Assembly (NCBI GenBank): GCA_027006785.1
Contig: JALTFR010000011.1
Coordinates: 1 to 64,000 of the forward strand
Length of the DNA: 64,000 bases
Source of the DNA: Thermoplasmata archaeon
GTDB taxonomy: Archaea; Thermoplasmatota; Thermoplasmata; WALJ01
Direction: 5' to 3'
Shown: one piece after another, positions 24,586 to 33,912 of the stretch
Position numbering within the stretch: the first letter of the stretch is position 1
How the letters are laid out: every line of letters starts with the position of its first letter
Made by a program: the position numbers and the translations under genes
Notes under the pieces: model-generated
Database searches by the model: none
The model's input: the letters and a program-made list of their open reading frames with translations, nothing else
What the model was told of the DNA's origin: nothing

Positions 24586-25845
24586 CTAACCCCTTATCTC
24601 GGCCAGGATTTCCTTGGCCCTGTCCACTTTGATGTTCTTCTCCTCGACCATGCGCTCTGCCACTTTATCAACCTCATCGCCTTTGGCCCCTGCCGTGGCA
24701 GCGACATTGCGGGCGTGAAGTTCCATGTGTCCTCTCTGTATTCCCTCTGTTGCAAGGGCGCGGAGCGCTCCGAAGTTCTGTGCAAGGCCGACGGATGCGA
24801 TTATCTGTGCAAGTTCGCTCGCGGTTTTCACTCCCAGTATCTTCACATTCGCCCTTGCCGTGGGATGCACCTTGGTTGCACCTCCCACGAGGCCGACGGC
24901 CATGGGCACCTCTATGGTTCCCACAAGATCGCCATTATTGTCCTTCTCCCAGTGGGTTATCGGCTGGTATTTTCCTGTTATCGCGGCATAGGAATGCACT
25001 CCCGCCTCAACTGCCCTGAAATCATTGCCCGTGGCTATGACCACAGCGCTTATACCGTTCATGACGCCTTTGTTGTGCGTGGAGCACCTGTACGGGTCTG
25101 CCTTTGCGAAGTGGTATGCCCTTATGACACCGTCAACCACATCCTCTCCGCCTATGGCTTCCTTATCCCAGACGGCTCTGGCCCTCGCGAGCCTGAAGAC
25201 AGCCAGGTTCGAGAGTATCCTGAGATACACCTTTCCGCCGGTGAGCTTCTCGATGAACGGCGCCACATACTCGGCCATTGTGTTCACTGCGTTGGCGCCC
25301 ATAGCATCCCGGGTATCAACGAGAAGGTGCGTTATGACCATCGGGCCTGAATCTGAATCTATCACCCTGACCTGGACATCGCGGGCACCTCCTCCGAACT
25401 TCACCAGAATGGAATCCCTCTCGTCGCACATCTTCATTATCTCTTCTTTGTGCTCGAGGATCTTCATCTTTGCGCTCCACGGGTCCTTAACTCCAGTAAG
25501 TTGTATCTGCGCTATCATTATCGGGTCCGTCATGCTCGTATGGAATCCACCCTTAACTCTGGCCATCTTGGCAGCATTGCTGGCGGCGGCCACCACGCTG
25601 GGTTCCTCTATGGCCATGGGTATCAGATAATCTCTGTCGTTTATCAGGAAGTTGGTGGCTATTCCGAGGGGAAGTGGGAACTTTCCGATGACATTCTCAA
25701 TCATCTTGTCCAGAAGCTCTATGTCCACATCCCCGTTGAAGATTATTTTCGCACCCTCATCGTCCATTCCAGTTATCTCTTTCACCTTTGCCAGCCTCTC
25801 CTCAGGGGAGAGCTTGTAGAATCCGGGAATCCTTGAACCAGACAT
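24586..25845 (-). CDS. hmgA: HMG-CoA reductase, class II type
   Basis: A 419-residue class II reductase giving mevalonate from HMG-CoA. Visible: PLPLGIATNF, RDAMGANAVNTMAE, ATGNDFRAVEAGVHS, and GGATKVHP with a Lys before it. Class II forms are otherwise known from bacteria and from archaea such as Archaeoglobus and Thermoplasmatales, while most archaea use class I, so this helps place the host. TATA GTATAAAG-like at 25875-25882 and a short GGTGTA-containing leader precede the ATG. It is followed directly by coaBC, with mvk converging beyond. Confidence 0.93.
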   Translation of the reverse strand: MSGSRIPGFYKLSPEERLAKVKEITGMDDEGAKIIFNGDVDIELLDKMIENVIGKFPLPLGIATNFLINDRDYLIPMAIEEPSVVAAASNAAKMARVKGGFHTSMTDPIMIAQIQLTGVKDPWSAKMKILEHKEEIMKMCDERDSILVKFGGGARDVQVRVIDSDSGPMVITHLLVDTRDAMGANAVNTMAEYVAPFIEKLTGGKVYLRILSNLAVFRLARARAVWDKEAIGGEDVVDGVIRAYHFAKADPYRCSTHNKGVMNGISAVVIATGNDFRAVEAGVHSYAAITGKYQPITHWEKDNNGDLVGTIEVPMAVGLVGGATKVHPTARANVKILGVKTASELAQIIASVGLAQNFGALRALATEGIQRGHMELHARNVAATAGAKGDEVDKVAERMVEEKNIKVDRAKEILAEIRG

Positions 25846-25906
25846 TTTTACACCGAACCTGCAATTATCGGCGGGTATAAAGGATTTGCGGGCGAAAATG
25901 AGAATA

Positions 25907-27517
25907 TTAAAGGGATTTCTTGTACTCTATTGCCGCCTTTACGAGCCCTAGATAGACAGGTGCCGGTTTCATCGGCCTCGACTTGAACTCGGGATGGAAC
26001 TGCGTGGCGACGAAGTACGGATGCTCGTCCAGTTCGCCTATCTCCATCCTTATGCCCTCAACATCCTTTCCTGTGAACTTTAAGCCGCCCTTCTCTATCT
26101 TATCTATGAAGTCCGGGTTCACCTCGTACCTGTGCCTGTGCCTCTCGGATATCTCGGTCCTTTTGTAGAGACTATATGCCTTGCTGCCCTTCTGGATGAT
26201 CACTTTCTGCTCTCCCAACCTCATGGTGCCTCCCATATCCTTGACACCTCTCTGCTCAGGAAGAAGGTCTATGACAGGGTACGGTGTGTTCTCGTCGAAC
26301 TCCGTGCTGTTGGCTCCATCCATTCCAAGAACATTGCGTGAGAACTCTATGGTTGCCAGCTGGAACCCTAGACATATTCCGAGGAATGGAATCTTATTCT
26401 CCCTTGCATACCTTATCGCCATCATCTTTCCCTCTATGCCTCTGTTCCCGAATCCGCCGGGTATGACCACTCCGTGCACTCCCTTCAGGAATTCGTCCGC
26501 ATCACCTTCCTTTTCAAGGTCCTCTGCTTCAAGCCACCTTATCTTCACATTCACCTTGGTCTCTGCGGTGCAGTGGGCCAGCGCTTCCTTGTGGCTGATA
26601 TACGAGTCCTTCAACCCGGTGTATTTGCCCACTATGGCTATCTCGACCTCTCCCTTCGCGCTCTTCAGGTTCTTAACGAACCTCTCCCATCCGGCAAGGT
26701 CCTCTTCCCTGCTGTTCATCTCCATCCTTTCAAGGATGTAGTCGGTGAGGCCCTGCCTCTCGAAGTTCAGCGGAACCTCATATATCGAATCAACATCCTG
26801 AGCGCTTATGACCGCCCTTTCAGGCACATCGCAGAAGTGCGATATTTTCCTCTTTATTGCTTTTGGAAGAGGTTTCTCGGACCTTCCCAGTATGACATCC
26901 GGCGTTATACCTATCTCTCTCAGTTCTCTGACAGAGTGCTGGGTCGGTTTCGTCTTGAACTCCCCGACGGTTCCGAGCATGGGGACAAGGGTCGTGTGTA
27001 TGAACAGAAAATTCACATGGCCGCCCTCTTCACGGTGCATCTGCCGGAGGGCTTCGAGGAATGGCATGGACTCTATGTCTCCGACTGTCCCACCCACCTC
27101 TATTATCGTTATGTCCGCTCCGCTCTCTCTGGCGACCTTCCTTATCCTGCGCTTTATCTCATCGGTTATGTGCGGTATTATCTGCACGGTCTTTCCGAGG
27201 TATTTTCCCTCTCTCTCCTTGCTTATCACCGTGTGATAGACCTTTCCTGTGGTTATGTTGTGGTCGCTGGCGAGCGCCTCGTCCAGAAACCTCTCGTAGT
27301 TCCCGAGGTCGAGGTCAACCTCTCCACCATCTGCCAGTACGAAAACCTCCCCATGCTGGTAGGGGTTCATCGTACCTGCATCCACATTGAGATAGGGGTC
27401 TATTTTGATAGAGGTAACTTTAAATCCCCTCGACTTCAGAAGCCTTCCTATAGACGACGCAGCTATTCCTTTACCTAGGCCAGATAAAACTCCGCCCGTG
27501 ACTGCTATATACTTCAT
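25907..27517 (-). CDS. pyrG: CTP synthase
   Basis: Converts UTP to CTP with glutamine. 536 residues: the N-terminal amidoligase half begins [17 protein letters not shown] (P-loop), and the C-terminal glutaminase has [11 protein letters not shown] with the nucleophile Cys and a late QFHPEF. The start at 27517 is preceded by GTGATGAA, while the in-frame ATG 21 bases upstream would add a non-conserved tail. A TATA-like TTTTAATTA lies near 27547-27556. The gene is divergent from the DUF4129 operon. Confidence 0.95.
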   Translation of the reverse strand: MKYIAVTGGVLSGLGKGIAASSIGRLLKSRGFKVTSIKIDPYLNVDAGTMNPYQHGEVFVLADGGEVDLDLGNYERFLDEALASDHNITTGKVYHTVISKEREGKYLGKTVQIIPHITDEIKRRIRKVARESGADITIIEVGGTVGDIESMPFLEALRQMHREEGGHVNFLFIHTTLVPMLGTVGEFKTKPTQHSVRELREIGITPDVILGRSEKPLPKAIKRKISHFCDVPERAVISAQDVDSIYEVPLNFERQGLTDYILERMEMNSREEDLAGWERFVKNLKSAKGEVEIAIVGKYTGLKDSYISHKEALAHCTAETKVNVKIRWLEAEDLEKEGDADEFLKGVHGVVIPGGFGNRGIEGKMMAIRYARENKIPFLGICLGFQLATIEFSRNVLGMDGANSTEFDENTPYPVIDLLPEQRGVKDMGGTMRLGEQKVIIQKGSKAYSLYKRTEISERHRHRYEVNPDFIDKIEKGGLKFTGKDVEGIRMEIGELDEHPYFVATQFHPEFKSRPMKPAPVYLGLVKAAIEYKKSL

Positions 27518-27654
27518 TTCATCACGGGGACAGGTCATAGGGTTTTGTAATTAAAACTTTTGGCAGGAAAGCAGGAATTCAAGAAGACTGAAGACATTTT
27601 CGAGTTCCTTGTCCATCCAAAAATGATTTATAGCGTTTGATGTAACGGACATAT

Positions 27655-28593
27655 GTGAATAGCAGGGAAAAAAGCAGTGCATCACAGGTTTTACGCCTTA
27701 TAGCTCTCATATTTGTATTCTGGGCCCTGATGACAATGGCAGTAAGCATTCCATATATGACCCTCGGTCCCGAACAGAAGGCACCGGAGGTACATACTGG
27801 CGGAATGGATACGGGCGCACCCGGTAGTGTATCATCCGCCCACTACGTAAGAATGCTATGGATAATATTCATATCTATTCTCACCATAACTTTCATTGTA
27901 TATACCGTCCTTGCATTGCTTCACAGGGATAAGGAGCATTTCAAAGGACTCTTCATGACTCTAATCGGAACGATTATCCTGGTCGGACTTCTTCTCGGTA
28001 TGGCATATCTCTCGGAAACAGGCACTGCGGAGAAGGTTGCAGCCGGTTTTTCCATGGGGGGTCACATTTCATCGTCGAACTCATCCGCATCGAACGGGAA
28101 CGCCACATCGGATGTGGTGGTCAACTCTGCTACGGAGGCATTCTATGGATTTATGGTACTTTTAATGGCTCTCGTTGCGGGCATTGTCTATGTCGTTGTG
28201 GATACCCTGAGGGGAAGGAAGATTGAGAAGATGCCGAGCCAGACCGAAGAACTCATGGAAAAGATAGAGCTTGCGATGAGGGACCTCGAAGAGGGAAAGA
28301 AGGTCCATGATGTCATAGTGCGGGCATATGAAGAGATGTGCAGGGTTCTGGAGAAGAGCGGTGTGAAAGGTGAGGAAAGTCTCACCCCCCGAGAGTTTCA
28401 GAATGAAGTAATAGAACAGACAGGAATAGACCCGGAACCTGTGGAGCGCCTTACGATGCTATTTGAGGAGGCCAGATACAGCGAGCATCCAATTGACGAC
28501 TCCAAGAGAACGGAGGCTATAAAGGCTCTGGGAGAGCTGAAAACGGAGATGAAAAGGCATGAGCTGGAAGAGCGCATCGGAAGTAAAGCCTGA
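27655..28593 (+). CDS. DUF4129 membrane protein, first gene of a MoxR operon
   Basis: A 312-residue protein with three or four membrane segments: one near residues 14-36, two near 68-120, and one near 163-185 after a Ser/Asn-rich loop. The cytosolic C-terminal domain (200-300) has EEMCRVLEKSGV, LTPREFQNEV and LFEEARYSEHP, the DUF4129 pattern. DUF4129 proteins accompany MoxR ATPases and DUF58 proteins, as here. Start GTG 27655 follows GATTTATAGC at 27625-27634 with leaderless spacing. It overlaps the next gene by 35 bases in another frame. Confidence 0.75.
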   Translation: MNSREKSSASQVLRLIALIFVFWALMTMAVSIPYMTLGPEQKAPEVHTGGMDTGAPGSVSSAHYVRMLWIIFISILTITFIVYTVLALLHRDKEHFKGLFMTLIGTIILVGLLLGMAYLSETGTAEKVAAGFSMGGHISSSNSSASNGNATSDVVVNSATEAFYGFMVLLMALVAGIVYVVVDTLRGRKIEKMPSQTEELMEKIELAMRDLEEGKKVHDVIVRAYEEMCRVLEKSGVKGEESLTPREFQNEVIEQTGIDPEPVERLTMLFEEARYSEHPIDDSKRTEAIKALGELKTEMKRHELEERIGSKA

Positions 28594-29140
28594 GATCTAT
28601 GATTCGGGAGGCGTGGAAACAGCAATTATAATGTTATCTGTTTTCATGCTCATCGTCATGGCACTCATGCTCATGTGGGCAGCATACAGCGGCATACTGC
28701 GCTATCTTATAATGCTGGTCTCAATAAGCATACTGCTATTTGTTCCTGCATATCTGCTGTTTCAGAACTCTGCCCGCTCACATATCACGGAGCCCGAGGT
28801 ATTCCATGCGGAGCCCCGGGGGGAAGTGGAGGAACTGAGAGGACTTATAAAGAGGGCGTTTGCCGGCTATCAGGCCAGTCAGTCCATGTTTGAAGACAGG
28901 CTCAGAGAGACCCTTATCGAAAGGATATCCATAAACAGGCGCATGTCAAAAGAGGAGGTTAGAAAGATTGCCTCTACACGCACAGGAGCCATGAAACTTG
29001 CCGGTGATGAGGAACTGGCGGCGCTACTTTATGAAAAGAAGAGTATGGGGCGTGAGAAAAAGGTGTTTTTTGTGCGCCCTTCCAGAGAATACAGAGAGAG
29101 AATGGAAAGGATAATATCCAAAATGGAGGAATTGACTTGA
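28559..29140 (+). CDS. Membrane protein of the MoxR operon, unrecognised
   Basis: A 193-residue protein with two adjacent membrane helices near residues 20-65, followed by a charged helical cytosolic domain. It contains MFEDRLRETLIERISINRR and a short EEVRKIA motif. I do not recognise the family. The first 35 bases overlap the DUF4129 gene, and its stop overlaps the TTG start of the MoxR gene, so the three are tightly coupled. It may link the ATPase to the membrane, as small membrane proteins do in related operons (inference). Confidence 0.65.
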   Translation: MSWKSASEVKPEIYDSGGVETAIIMLSVFMLIVMALMLMWAAYSGILRYLIMLVSISILLFVPAYLLFQNSARSHITEPEVFHAEPRGEVEELRGLIKRAFAGYQASQSMFEDRLRETLIERISINRRMSKEEVRKIASTRTGAMKLAGDEELAALLYEKKSMGREKKVFFVRPSREYRERMERIISKMEELT

Positions 29141-30087
29141 AATCGGAAGATGTTGCGGATATAAGCGAAAAGATAACGAAGGAGATCGGAAAAGGAATAG
29201 TTGGAAAGAGAAAGGTCATAAGGAAGGCTCTGGCTGCCATACTGGCAGATGGTCACATACTTTTCGAGGACTATCCAGGACTCGCAAAGACCATGCTGGC
29301 CCGCAATCTTGCGGCGGCCCTGGGATGCGAGTTCAGGAGGATACAGTTCACACCCGACCTTCTACCTTCGGATATAACCGGGACATATGTTCTTGACAGG
29401 AACTCAGGAGAATTCAAGCTTGTAAAGGGGCCGATATTCACGAACATACTTCTGGCGGACGAGGTCAACCGTGCACCTCCAAAGACACAGTCCGCTCTTC
29501 TCGAGGGGATGCAGGAATCTCAGACAACTCTGGAAGGAACCACATACAGGCTTCCTGAGCCATTCATAGTCATGGCAACACAGAACCCGATAGAATACGA
29601 GGGAACATATCCTCTTCCAGAAGCACAGATGGACCGTTTCCTGATAAGGCTTGAGATGGGATATCCATCACAGAAAGGAGAGGTTGAGATACTGCGCAGA
29701 AGGGCATTGAGAAAGACGGATGAATTCATGGCTGGGAAGATAATAGACCGTGAGATACTGAAAGAGATGCAGATGGCCGTTGAGAACGTCCATGTGGACG
29801 ATTCCATAATGTCCTATATGGTGGATATAGTGAAGCGCACACGTGAAGATACTCAGGTGGAGGTGGGTGCCAGCCCCAGAGGCTCTCTTGCCCTCCTGAA
29901 GATGTCCAGAGCCGTGGCTGCCATGAACGGAAGGGACTATGTGATTCCCGATGATGTAAAGGACATTACGATAGAGGCCCTCTCCCACAGACTGGTTCTG
30001 AAGCCGGGACCATGGATAAAGGGGATAAAGACGAGCGCCATCGTAGAGGAGATAGTGAAGAAAGTCCCTGTCCCGAAGGTCGATTGA
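29137..30087 (+). CDS. MoxR-family AAA+ ATPase
   Basis: A 316-residue MoxR ATPase, a chaperone-like AAA+ protein. Walker A YPGLAKTM near residues 48-55, Walker B LLADEVNRAPPKTQ, sensor I ATQNP, and the C-terminal lid with sensor II ASPRGSLAL. It probably remodels or activates the DUF58 protein encoded next, a von Willebrand-like partner in such operons. The TTG start at 29137 overlaps the previous stop; no better start exists nearby. A gap of 11 bases precedes the DUF58 gene. Confidence 0.92.
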   Translation: MKSEDVADISEKITKEIGKGIVGKRKVIRKALAAILADGHILFEDYPGLAKTMLARNLAAALGCEFRRIQFTPDLLPSDITGTYVLDRNSGEFKLVKGPIFTNILLADEVNRAPPKTQSALLEGMQESQTTLEGTTYRLPEPFIVMATQNPIEYEGTYPLPEAQMDRFLIRLEMGYPSQKGEVEILRRRALRKTDEFMAGKIIDREILKEMQMAVENVHVDDSIMSYMVDIVKRTREDTQVEVGASPRGSLALLKMSRAVAAMNGRDYVIPDDVKDITIEALSHRLVLKPGPWIKGIKTSAIVEEIVKKVPVPKVD

Positions 30088-30098
30088 AGGGAGCGCTC

Positions 30099-31355
30099 AT
30101 GAGAACAGAAAGGGCATCCTTCGCTTATGTGATATCCGCATTGTTTATAATCGCCGGACTTCTCACAACATTGTGGGTGCCCTTTGCACTTGCGGGAATA
30201 ACCGCATCTATTTTCGTTATATCCTCCATGATGTCCCCGGAGGGAGTGGAGTTGAAAGGCAGGCGAGAGGTAGAGTCCCACAGCGTCAATGAGGACAGTT
30301 CCGTGAATGTCAGGCTCCTTGTAAGGAATACGGGAAAAGGTTCCATGGTATATGTGAAGGAGAGCATCCCAGAAGGAGTGGAGATAGAGGGCGAGACCTC
30401 AGCGCTCCGCTATCTGGGTCGGGGACAGACACTTGAACTCGAATACACCATGTACTTTCCTTTAAAAGGGGTTTACAGGCTCGGAACTGTGGAGGTTCGT
30501 GCATTCGACCCATTCATTTTCTGGCTTCGAAGCTTTATAATAGAACTGAGAGATAGCATAGAGGTAAGCGTTGGTACGGAGGACCTGAGGAAGATAAAGA
30601 TCGAGCCGACAAAGACGAAAAAATGGCTGGGAAACATCAATTCAAGGAAGATAGGCATAGGCACGGAGTTCTACTCCATCCGGGAATACATGCCCGGCGA
30701 CAGTATGAGAAGGATAAACTGGAAGGCGAGCGCAAGGAAGGGGGAACTGCTTGTAAATGAATATGAAGGGGAGAACAGTGGGGATGCCATAATCGTACTG
30801 GATGCAAATGAGGAGAGCCTGACCGGAACAGAGAGGAGCAATACATTCAAAGCAGGTGTGCGCGCTGCACTTTCGATATCGGCATCCATGCTGCGCCAGA
30901 GGAATAGGGTTGGTCTGGTCGTTCTCGGAGATTATCTCACTTGGCTCTATCCCGAGTTTGGAAAGCGCCAGCTATACAGGATGATGGAGGCGCTCTCCAT
31001 GATAAAGAAGGGTGGAAAATGGGAGTTTGACGAGCTTTTCTGGATAGTTACGAGGCTTTTCCCGTCAAACTCTTTCATCGTACTTATATCAACTCTGCAG
31101 AGCCCACAGATACCGGAAACCGTGATGAAGATACGTTCCAGAGGCTATGACGTGATGATAATTTCTCCATCTCCGGTTGCAATAGAGAAGAGGCTTGCCC
31201 GACTTGACAGAGAAGGAGAACTGGCACTGAGCATTCTATCCATAGAGCGCAACAATGTAATGGATATGTTGAGGGAAAAGGTCACCGTTCTGGAATGGGA
31301 CCCTGCTCAACCACTTGCAGAGCTGTTGAAAGGTGTAAGGAGGCGGAGAAGATGA
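30099..31355 (+). CDS. DUF58 domain membrane protein
   Basis: A 418-residue partner of MoxR. Two N-terminal membrane helices (residues 8-45), then a beta-rich domain (50-150), and the DUF58 core GTEFYSIREYMPGDSMRRINWKASA. A vWA-like C-terminal fold follows, with DAIIVLDANEES resembling a MIDAS strand. I chose ATG 30099, preceded by GAAGGGA and 11 bases after the MoxR stop. Known bacterial relatives work with MoxR in protein maturation or stress, and this one's substrate is unknown. It overlaps the next gene by ATGA. Confidence 0.87.
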   Translation: MRTERASFAYVISALFIIAGLLTTLWVPFALAGITASIFVISSMMSPEGVELKGRREVESHSVNEDSSVNVRLLVRNTGKGSMVYVKESIPEGVEIEGETSALRYLGRGQTLELEYTMYFPLKGVYRLGTVEVRAFDPFIFWLRSFIIELRDSIEVSVGTEDLRKIKIEPTKTKKWLGNINSRKIGIGTEFYSIREYMPGDSMRRINWKASARKGELLVNEYEGENSGDAIIVLDANEESLTGTERSNTFKAGVRAALSISASMLRQRNRVGLVVLGDYLTWLYPEFGKRQLYRMMEALSMIKKGGKWEFDELFWIVTRLFPSNSFIVLISTLQSPQIPETVMKIRSRGYDVMIISPSPVAIEKRLARLDREGELALSILSIERNNVMDMLREKVTVLEWDPAQPLAELLKGVRRRRR

Positions 31356-31798
31356 GGAAAGAACTGTTCTTACTCTCTCTGACAATAGCGGCTGCCGTTG
31401 CACTCCTATGTCGGGGGAAGGCCAGTTTCTACCTGATGCTTCTGTCCCTTGTCCCTCTCATTTATGCATATTTCAGGGAGCGCAGAGCACCTCTTTTTCC
31501 ACTCGTACTCGGAGCGGCATTCATATTCGGTTCTTTCACCTACCCATGGGACAGTCTCCATATAATCATACTGAGCATTATGTGGCCGGCTATTTTCGGA
31601 CTTTTTGCACTTCATTCGGTCCCGGAATCGCTGGAGATGGAGAAGAACGTCATGAGCGGTTGTTTGCTTTCATCCTTCATATCCTTCTCTTTCCTGTATT
31701 TTTTGCCGGGTATGATAGGTGCGATACCCAATGCGGGTTTTCTCGTTCTTATGGGTCTGATAGCAGGAATCGCTATGGCATATCTCGCATGGAAATGA
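31352..31798 (+). CDS. Small multi-pass membrane protein
   Basis: A 148-residue hydrophobic protein with about five helices and almost no soluble part. It has no motif I recognise. Its start overlaps the DUF58 stop (ATGA), making it the last gene of the DUF4129-MoxR-DUF58 unit. A separate TATA-like element at 31808-31815 precedes the following MEMO gene, which suggests the operon ends here. Confidence 0.6.
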   Translation: MRKELFLLSLTIAAAVALLCRGKASFYLMLLSLVPLIYAYFRERRAPLFPLVLGAAFIFGSFTYPWDSLHIIILSIMWPAIFGLFALHSVPESLEMEKNVMSGCLLSSFISFSFLYFLPGMIGAIPNAGFLVLMGLIAGIAMAYLAWK

Positions 31799-31807
31799 CG
31801 CAAATCC

Positions 31808-31815
31808 CATATAGA
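31808..31815 (+). promoter_or_regulatory. TATA-like element for the MEMO gene
   Basis: CCATATAG, 21-28 bases before ATG 31836. A GAAGGAGGG lies between but is too far from the ATG (about 14 bases) for a good ribosome site. Confidence 0.45.
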
Positions 31816-31835
31816 AGGAGGGCGTATCTATTATC

Positions 31836-32663
31836 ATGCGCCATCCGAGAGTGGCAGGCCAGTTCTATCCCGCGGACCCCAGAGAGCTCAAGGCACAGAT
31901 AGAGGCTCTTTTCCTGCACAAACTTGGCCCCGGCAGGCTTCCAGAGGTCAAAGAAGGGAACAGGCTTCTGGCGATAATGTCACCACATGCAGGATACATG
32001 TTCTCAGGCCCCATCGCAGCGCATTCGTACATGGCCCTGGCGGAGAGCTTTCCGAAGGGAGGCACGATAATCGTCATCGGGCCGAACCACACCGGATTCG
32101 GAGCGCCTGTCGCCCTTACCACTCAGGACTGGGAGATGCCATTCGGAACTGTTAGAATAGATAAGGAACTGGCGGATATGCTGGTGAAAGGAGGAGTTGC
32201 GGACGACATCTCTGCCCACAGGTACGAGCATTCCGTGGAGGTTCAGGTTCCTTTCATACAGTATCTATCAAAGGACTTCCTGTTCCTTCCAATCGTTATG
32301 ATGGACCAGAGCAGGCGGACCGCTGAGGCCTTGGGAAAACTGCTCAGGCATTCCATAGATGAACTTGGAAGGAAAGCCGTCATAGTCGCATCCACGGATT
32401 TCTCTCACTATGTGCTGAAGGATGTTGCATACAGGAACGATGCACATGCCCTGAAGGCCATCGAGAGCGGGGACATAAAGGGGCTTTACAACGCCATAGC
32501 TAAGTATGACATAAGCATGTGCGGATACGGCCCTGTGTCTGCCACTATACAGGCTGTGAAAGATAAAGCATCGGAGATGAAGATACTGAAATATGCGACC
32601 TCGGGGGATGTCATGCCAATGAAAGAAGTGGTGGGATACGGGAGTGGGGCATGGTGGAAGTGA
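31836..32663 (+). CDS. amrB: AmmeMemoRadiSam system protein B (MEMO1 family)
   Basis: A 275-residue MEMO-family protein, related to extradiol dioxygenases. Motifs: RHPRVAGQFYPADP at the start, SPHAGYMFSGP, IGPNHTG, EHSVEVQVPF and STDFSHY, all strongly conserved in the family. In many prokaryotes it is encoded with an AMMECR1 protein and a radical SAM protein. Neither partner is adjacent here, although a Tes-like radical SAM gene lies 26 kb away. Biochemical role unknown. It overlaps the next gene by 13 bases. Confidence 0.9.
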   Translation: MRHPRVAGQFYPADPRELKAQIEALFLHKLGPGRLPEVKEGNRLLAIMSPHAGYMFSGPIAAHSYMALAESFPKGGTIIVIGPNHTGFGAPVALTTQDWEMPFGTVRIDKELADMLVKGGVADDISAHRYEHSVEVQVPFIQYLSKDFLFLPIVMMDQSRRTAEALGKLLRHSIDELGRKAVIVASTDFSHYVLKDVAYRNDAHALKAIESGDIKGLYNAIAKYDISMCGYGPVSATIQAVKDKASEMKILKYATSGDVMPMKEVVGYGSGAWWK

Positions 32664-33280
32664 GATTGAAGAGATTTCTGGTGTTTGTTCTGGTTTTTGT
32701 CCTTCTTTCACAGATTCCCATGGTCTCTGCAGAGCGGTATGTGGCGGATGAACCGGGAATGGGATATGCCGTATATATGAGAGAGGTGGTTTCAACAAGG
32801 GATGTTGAGTACTTTCTCATAGATGGAACGAAGGACATGGAGCTGCAGATAAATCTTCAGGTGTACGGTACGAACCTGAACAACGCTCCGGTCAGGGCCT
32901 ATCTTGTGCAGGGAAATTACACACTTCCGGATGGGGAAACGGAACCGGAATTATATGACAGAGCACATTCCATGGATGAAGCAGGTACGAGTTTCAGGAC
33001 GGACATGTTTCTCACGCATACAACACAATACACCCTTGTGGTGGTTCCGGAGGGCAATACTTCATATGAAATCGAGATAATGGGTGACGGACAGATGTCT
33101 TCCTTCGGTACTGCATGGCATACCTGTCTGGTGGGAGGTCTGGCGATACTTGCAGGGTTTCTCGCTTATTTGAAGATATACGGCGTTATCGGAAGGCCCA
33201 GACCTGTGAGGTTCAGGAAAAGGGAGGCTAAGGAAAACAGGGAGATTAAGGAGGAAGACAGCCCGTACAGGGTAAAATAA
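32651..33280 (+). CDS. Type I surface membrane protein with PYRVK tail (paralogue 1)
   Basis: A 209-residue protein with signal peptide (residues 1-27), a 115-residue beta-rich extracellular domain, one membrane helix (about 157-177) and a basic then acidic cytosolic tail ending DSPYRVK. The ectodomain has an Asn-linked glycosylation sequon near NYT and NTS. It resembles the next two genes in size, layout and tail. The layout recalls small receptor or cargo-type proteins, but I find no named family. Start ATG overlaps the MEMO gene. Confidence 0.65.
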   Translation: MVEVRLKRFLVFVLVFVLLSQIPMVSAERYVADEPGMGYAVYMREVVSTRDVEYFLIDGTKDMELQINLQVYGTNLNNAPVRAYLVQGNYTLPDGETEPELYDRAHSMDEAGTSFRTDMFLTHTTQYTLVVVPEGNTSYEIEIMGDGQMSSFGTAWHTCLVGGLAILAGFLAYLKIYGVIGRPRPVRFRKREAKENREIKEEDSPYRVK

Positions 33281-33287
33281 TGGAAAG

Positions 33288-33296
33288 TTATTTATG
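33288..33296 (+). promoter_or_regulatory. TATA box for paralogue 2
   Basis: TTATTTATG, about 24 bases before ATG 33316. This favours 33316 over the in-frame ATG at 33280. A similar TTATTTATC at 33871-33879 precedes paralogue 3. Confidence 0.55.
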
Positions 33297-33315
33297 CTCA
33301 AACACACCCTCCCAT

Positions 33316-33864
33316 ATGATGAAGGCCTTAGCTGTACTTTTAATCATCATGTTTCTTTCCATGCCTCCGGTATCCGGAGCAACATACCATTTAAATGGAT
33401 ATGATGAGACCGAATTCCACGAGATACAGCATGGGAGCCTGACAGCATACGACTCGGACACATACATAATTAGCGGTTCACCGGGAATGGAGATAAATCT
33501 GAACATTTCATGCGATTCTCCCCTTTTGCTCGATGTCCGGAACTCCAGCGGCCCGTTCATTTACAGGGACATAGAACCGGAGAGTTACAGCATAACATTC
33601 CTCATCGAGGATAGCGACGAATACCGGATAGAGATAGCATCAAACCATTCGGTGAACTACACGCTGGATGTCAGTTCGGAGTATGAGCCTCCCATAATGG
33701 GAGGTCTGATGGAATATACGGCCTTCTCCGTATGTGGAGTATGCATCATCGTGGTGTTCTCCGTCATTGCACTGGTATATGCGCTCCACCGCGCCAACAG
33801 GAGAAAGGGCGAGACATATGCCGGCGACACATCCTCAGACGATGCACCCTATCGCGTGAAGTGA
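33316..33864 (+). CDS. Type I surface membrane protein with PYRVK tail (paralogue 2)
   Basis: About 182 residues: signal peptide, then a beta-rich ectodomain of about 115 residues with sequons (NIS, NSS, NYT), one helix, and a cytosolic tail ending DDAPYRVK. The last five residues match those of paralogue 1 exactly. ATG 33316 lies about 24 bases after TTATTTATG, so this gene can be transcribed separately from paralogue 1. Function unknown. Confidence 0.65.
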   Translation: MMKALAVLLIIMFLSMPPVSGATYHLNGYDETEFHEIQHGSLTAYDSDTYIISGSPGMEINLNISCDSPLLLDVRNSSGPFIYRDIEPESYSITFLIEDSDEYRIEIASNHSVNYTLDVSSEYEPPIMGGLMEYTAFSVCGVCIIVVFSVIALVYALHRANRRKGETYAGDTSSDDAPYRVK

Positions 33865-33912
33865 AGAAAATTATTTATCCCATATCCACATACACGAAAA
33901 AGAGGCGCATAA

